Source: Caldifarciminota bacterium
GTDB taxonomy: Bacteria > Hydrothermota > Tepidihabitantia > SM23-42
Reading direction: 5' to 3'
Assembly (NCBI GenBank): GCA_030671005.1
Contig: DAOVAN010000091.1
Location: forward strand, 1 to 6,526
Length of the DNA: 6,526 bases
Shown: one piece after another, positions 5,041 to 6,526 of the stretch
Layout: each line of letters starts with the position of its first letter
How positions within the stretch are numbered: the stretch's first letter is position 1
Program-made: the position numbers and the translations under genes
Notes under the pieces: model-generated
The model's input: only the letters and a program-made list of their open reading frames with translations
What the model was told of the DNA's origin: nothing
Database searches by the model: none

Positions 5041-5811
5041 ATGAGAATTTTGTTCATAGGTGATGTGTTTGGTAGCCCTGGTCGCGAAAAGATAAGGACA
5101 CATCTTCCAGGTGTTATCGAGAAGGAAGATATTTCTTTCACCATTGTGCAGGGCGAAAACCTTGCCGGTGGTATCGGTATCACCGCAAATACCGCAAAAG
5201 AGATGTTCAAGGCAGAGGTCGACTGTATCACCACTGGGAATCATGTGTGGAAGCATAAGGAAATTGTTGGTTATTTGGACGAGGAGACCCGTCTGTTGCG
5301 GCCAGCCAATTTCCCTGAAGGTGTGGAAGGTCGTGGACATTTCATCTACGAGAAAAATGACGTGAAGATCGGTGTGATTAATCTTCAGGGACGTGTGTTC
5401 ATGAAGTCTCTCGATGATCCGTTCAGGGTCGGCAAGAAAATCGCCGGGGAAATGCGTGAAGAAACCAAGAATATCTTTGTTGATATTCATGCCGAAGCGA
5501 CGAGTGAGAAGCGTGCTTTGGCAATGTATCTTGCAGGCACCGTGACGGGTATTATTGGTACCCACACTCATGTTCAAACCGCTGATGAGCAGATCATCAA
5601 TGGCAAGACCGCCTATATTACAGATGTGGGAATGGTCGGCTCTTCAGATTCAATAATTGGTAACAGAAAAGAGGAGATAATTGACCACTTTGTGTTGTCA
5701 ATACCGCGAAGATTTGTTCCGGCAAAGAACAACATTGTTGCCAATTGTGTAATAATTGACTTCGATGAAAAAACCGGCGTAGCTACTTCAATAACGCGCT
5801 ACAACTTCTAA
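5041..5811 (+). CDS. ymdB: YmdB-family metallophosphoesterase (cyclic-nucleotide phosphodiesterase-like)
   Basis: The protein belongs to the YmdB/TIGR00282 family of dimetal metallophosphoesterases. The Bacillus subtilis member hydrolyses 2',3'-cyclic and related nucleotides and influences biofilm and motility gene expression. All expected metal ligands are present at the family positions: Asp8 (GDVFGSPGR), Glu39-Asn40 (QGENLAGG), Asn67-His68 (TTGNHVW), His150 (DIHAEATSEK), and His175 and His177 (GTHTHVQTAD). The 256 residues are close to the usual length, with no signal peptide, so it is cytoplasmic. The C-terminal DVGMVGSSDSIIG segment is also typical. The ATG start puts Asp8 in its canonical place. 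No Shine-Dalgarno is visible. The family is often encoded next to RNase Y (rny); here the upstream neighbour is gcvPA instead, 76 bases away. The exact substrate in this organism is not known. Confidence 0.94.
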   Translation: MRILFIGDVFGSPGREKIRTHLPGVIEKEDISFTIVQGENLAGGIGITANTAKEMFKAEVDCITTGNHVWKHKEIVGYLDEETRLLRPANFPEGVEGRGHFIYEKNDVKIGVINLQGRVFMKSLDDPFRVGKKIAGEMREETKNIFVDIHAEATSEKRALAMYLAGTVTGIIGTHTHVQTADEQIINGKTAYITDVGMVGSSDSIIGNRKEEIIDHFVLSIPRRFVPAKNNIVANCVIIDFDEKTGVATSITRYNF

Positions 5812-5936
5812 CTTTTTCCTATAATCCAGTAACGTATTGACTTAATTACATGATGACACAATGACTTAGCCTAGGCATGTGTCTTCAACGGAGGTGTGAT
5901 TTTATCTCTTTGTCTCCCCGTCTCCATATCTCCTTG
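5812..5936. other. convergent spacer between the ymdB-like and nitroreductase genes
   Basis: Two genes end here tail to tail. No clear intrinsic terminator is visible for either strand. TTGACT (5837-5842) lacks a suitable -10 box. The right-hand third is a pyrimidine-rich degenerate octamer repeat, listed separately. Confidence 0.5.
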
Positions 5937-5943
5937 TCATTTC
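5904..5943 (+). repeat. degenerate 8-bp tandem repeat, pyrimidine-rich
   Basis: About five consecutive octamers follow the pattern RTCTCYYT on the plus strand, for example ATCTCTTT (5904-5911), GTCTCCCC (5912-5919), GTCTCCAT (5920-5927) and ATCTCCTT (5928-5935); the fifth (5936-5943) is more divergent. The array overlaps the stop codon of the nitroreductase gene (5939-5937). It resembles the simple octamer-type intergenic repeats of some bacterial genomes; I cannot assign it to a named family. Confidence 0.6.
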
Positions 5944-6479
5944 CTTTCAGTGTCGCGCTTCGTCTCAAACTTATCATGTGAGACTATATCCTCCAAGTTG
6001 AGTCTTCCTCGATCCTTCGCTTCTTCTGCCGGAACGCCAACCGGTGTTAGGGCAACAACCCGCACGCCATCGGGTATTCCCAGGACATCTTTTACCATTC
6101 CTTCGTCAAATGCTCCGATCCAGCAGGTTCCAAGACCCTCGTTGGTTGCGGCGAGAATCATGTGTTCGAGCGCAATCGACAGATCATGTGGCCAGGCGGC
6201 CATGTAGTTACCCATGCGGCCCCAGGCAATCTTTTCCAACGCACAACCGCAGATAATAGCACCCGCATCAGCAATGAAGAATTGATTGCGGCATGCCTCA
6301 GCGACTTTTTTCTTCATCTCTGGCTCGCGGATGACAACAAAATGCCAGGGTTGTATATTCTTTGCCGAAGGAGCAATACGACCAGCATCTAATATGCGGT
6401 TCAAAACCTCATCGGGTATCGGATCTGTCTTATATTTTCTGACACTTTTTCTTTTTTTGATGACCTCATAAAACTCCAT
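5937..6479 (-). CDS. nitroreductase-family FMN-dependent oxidoreductase
   Basis: This small cytoplasmic flavoprotein of the nitroreductase superfamily probably binds FMN as a homodimer and uses NAD(P)H; the substrate cannot be told from sequence. The 180 residues match compact family members. RKSVRKY (10-16) and APSAKNIQPWHF (36-47) are the N-terminal FMN phosphate and isoalloxazine-contact segments. HDLSIALEHMILAA (98-111), GLGTCWIGAF (115-124) and VVALTPVGVPAE near the C-terminus complete the signature. The ATG is supported by an AAAGGAG Shine-Dalgarno (6493-6487) with a seven-base gap. The last residues (KRDTERK) are encoded at the edge of an octamer repeat array, so the extreme C-terminus may vary among relatives. 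The gene faces the gcv-ymdB genes and is separately transcribed. Assignment to a subfamily such as NADPH-flavin oxidoreductase or a specific nitroreductase is not attempted. Confidence 0.92.
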   Translation of the reverse strand: MEFYEVIKKRKSVRKYKTDPIPDEVLNRILDAGRIAPSAKNIQPWHFVVIREPEMKKKVAEACRNQFFIADAGAIICGCALEKIAWGRMGNYMAAWPHDLSIALEHMILAATNEGLGTCWIGAFDEGMVKDVLGIPDGVRVVALTPVGVPAEEAKDRGRLNLEDIVSHDKFETKRDTERK

Positions 6480-6486
6480 TGCTTCA

Positions 6487-6518
6487 CTCCTTTCGTTCGC
6501 TTCGCAAAATGATTACAG
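6487..6518 (-). promoter_or_regulatory. nitroreductase 5' region: Shine-Dalgarno and possible -10 box
   Basis: AAAGGAG (6493-6487) is a good ribosome binding site. Further upstream, TGTAAT (6518-6513) matches the -10 consensus at five of six positions and would give a leader of roughly 30 bases. The -35 element would lie at or past the window end, so the promoter is tentative; the Shine-Dalgarno is firm. Confidence 0.6.
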
Positions 6519-6526
6519 AGATAGAA

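Noticed and set aside
5023..5577. Long open frame on the minus strand opposite the ymdB-like gene
   Set aside because: It is antisense to a gene with all family metal ligands, and its translation shows no recognisable domain; it is a shadow of the real gene.
5896..6256. Plus-strand open frames opposite the nitroreductase
   Set aside because: The products are low-complexity Ser/Arg/Pro-rich and derive from the octamer repeat and antisense codons; the nitroreductase with its Shine-Dalgarno accounts for the region.
1..6526. CRISPR array, insertion sequence or attachment site
   Set aside because: No regularly spaced identical repeats of 25-40 bases, no transposase or integrase motif, and no terminal inverted repeats were seen.

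Overview
This is a bacterial window of about 45% GC, judged by eye. It holds one RNA gene and six protein genes: a partial tmRNA gene on the minus strand, then on the plus strand a secreted lamin-tail-domain protein, gcvT, gcvH, gcvPA and a YmdB-type metallophosphoesterase, and finally a convergent nitroreductase on the minus strand. The split gcvPA subunit, the surface protein ending in an FlgD/CHU-like Ig fold, and a very short signal peptide fit an uncultivated FCB-like or WOR-3-like lineage. That placement is an impression, not a demonstrated result.

Region by region. Positions 1-249 are the 5' two thirds of ssrA (tmRNA) read leftward, with a consensus promoter at 256-283; its 3' end lies off the window. 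Positions 250-492 form a divergent control region with two 6-2-6 inverted repeats and a second consensus promoter (460-487) that abuts the GTG start of the lamin-tail protein (493-1761). Positions 1762-2044 contain a strong intrinsic terminator (1897-1919), a 15-base palindrome and a third consensus promoter (2015-2042) that abuts the GTG start of gcvT. The genes gcvT, gcvH and gcvPA (2045-4964) make up an incomplete glycine cleavage operon; gcvPB, the subunit carrying the PLP lysine, does not follow. The ymdB-like gene (5041-5811) follows after 76 bases. A degenerate 8-bp tandem repeat (5904-5943) lies at the 3' end of the convergent nitroreductase gene (5937-6479).

GcvH carries the lipoyl arm, GcvPA is half of the P-protein that loads the aminomethyl group from glycine, and GcvT passes the one-carbon unit to tetrahydrofolate. 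The set is therefore a folate one-carbon/glycine module that needs gcvPB and gcvL (lipoamide dehydrogenase) from elsewhere in the genome.

The most interesting signal is promoter geometry. All three strong promoters have a 16-bp spacer, and in the two protein-coding cases the -10 box ends five bases before a GTG codon. This predicts leaderless GUG-start mRNAs for the first genes, while the internal gene gcvH has a textbook Shine-Dalgarno. No clearly new multi-gene system is present.
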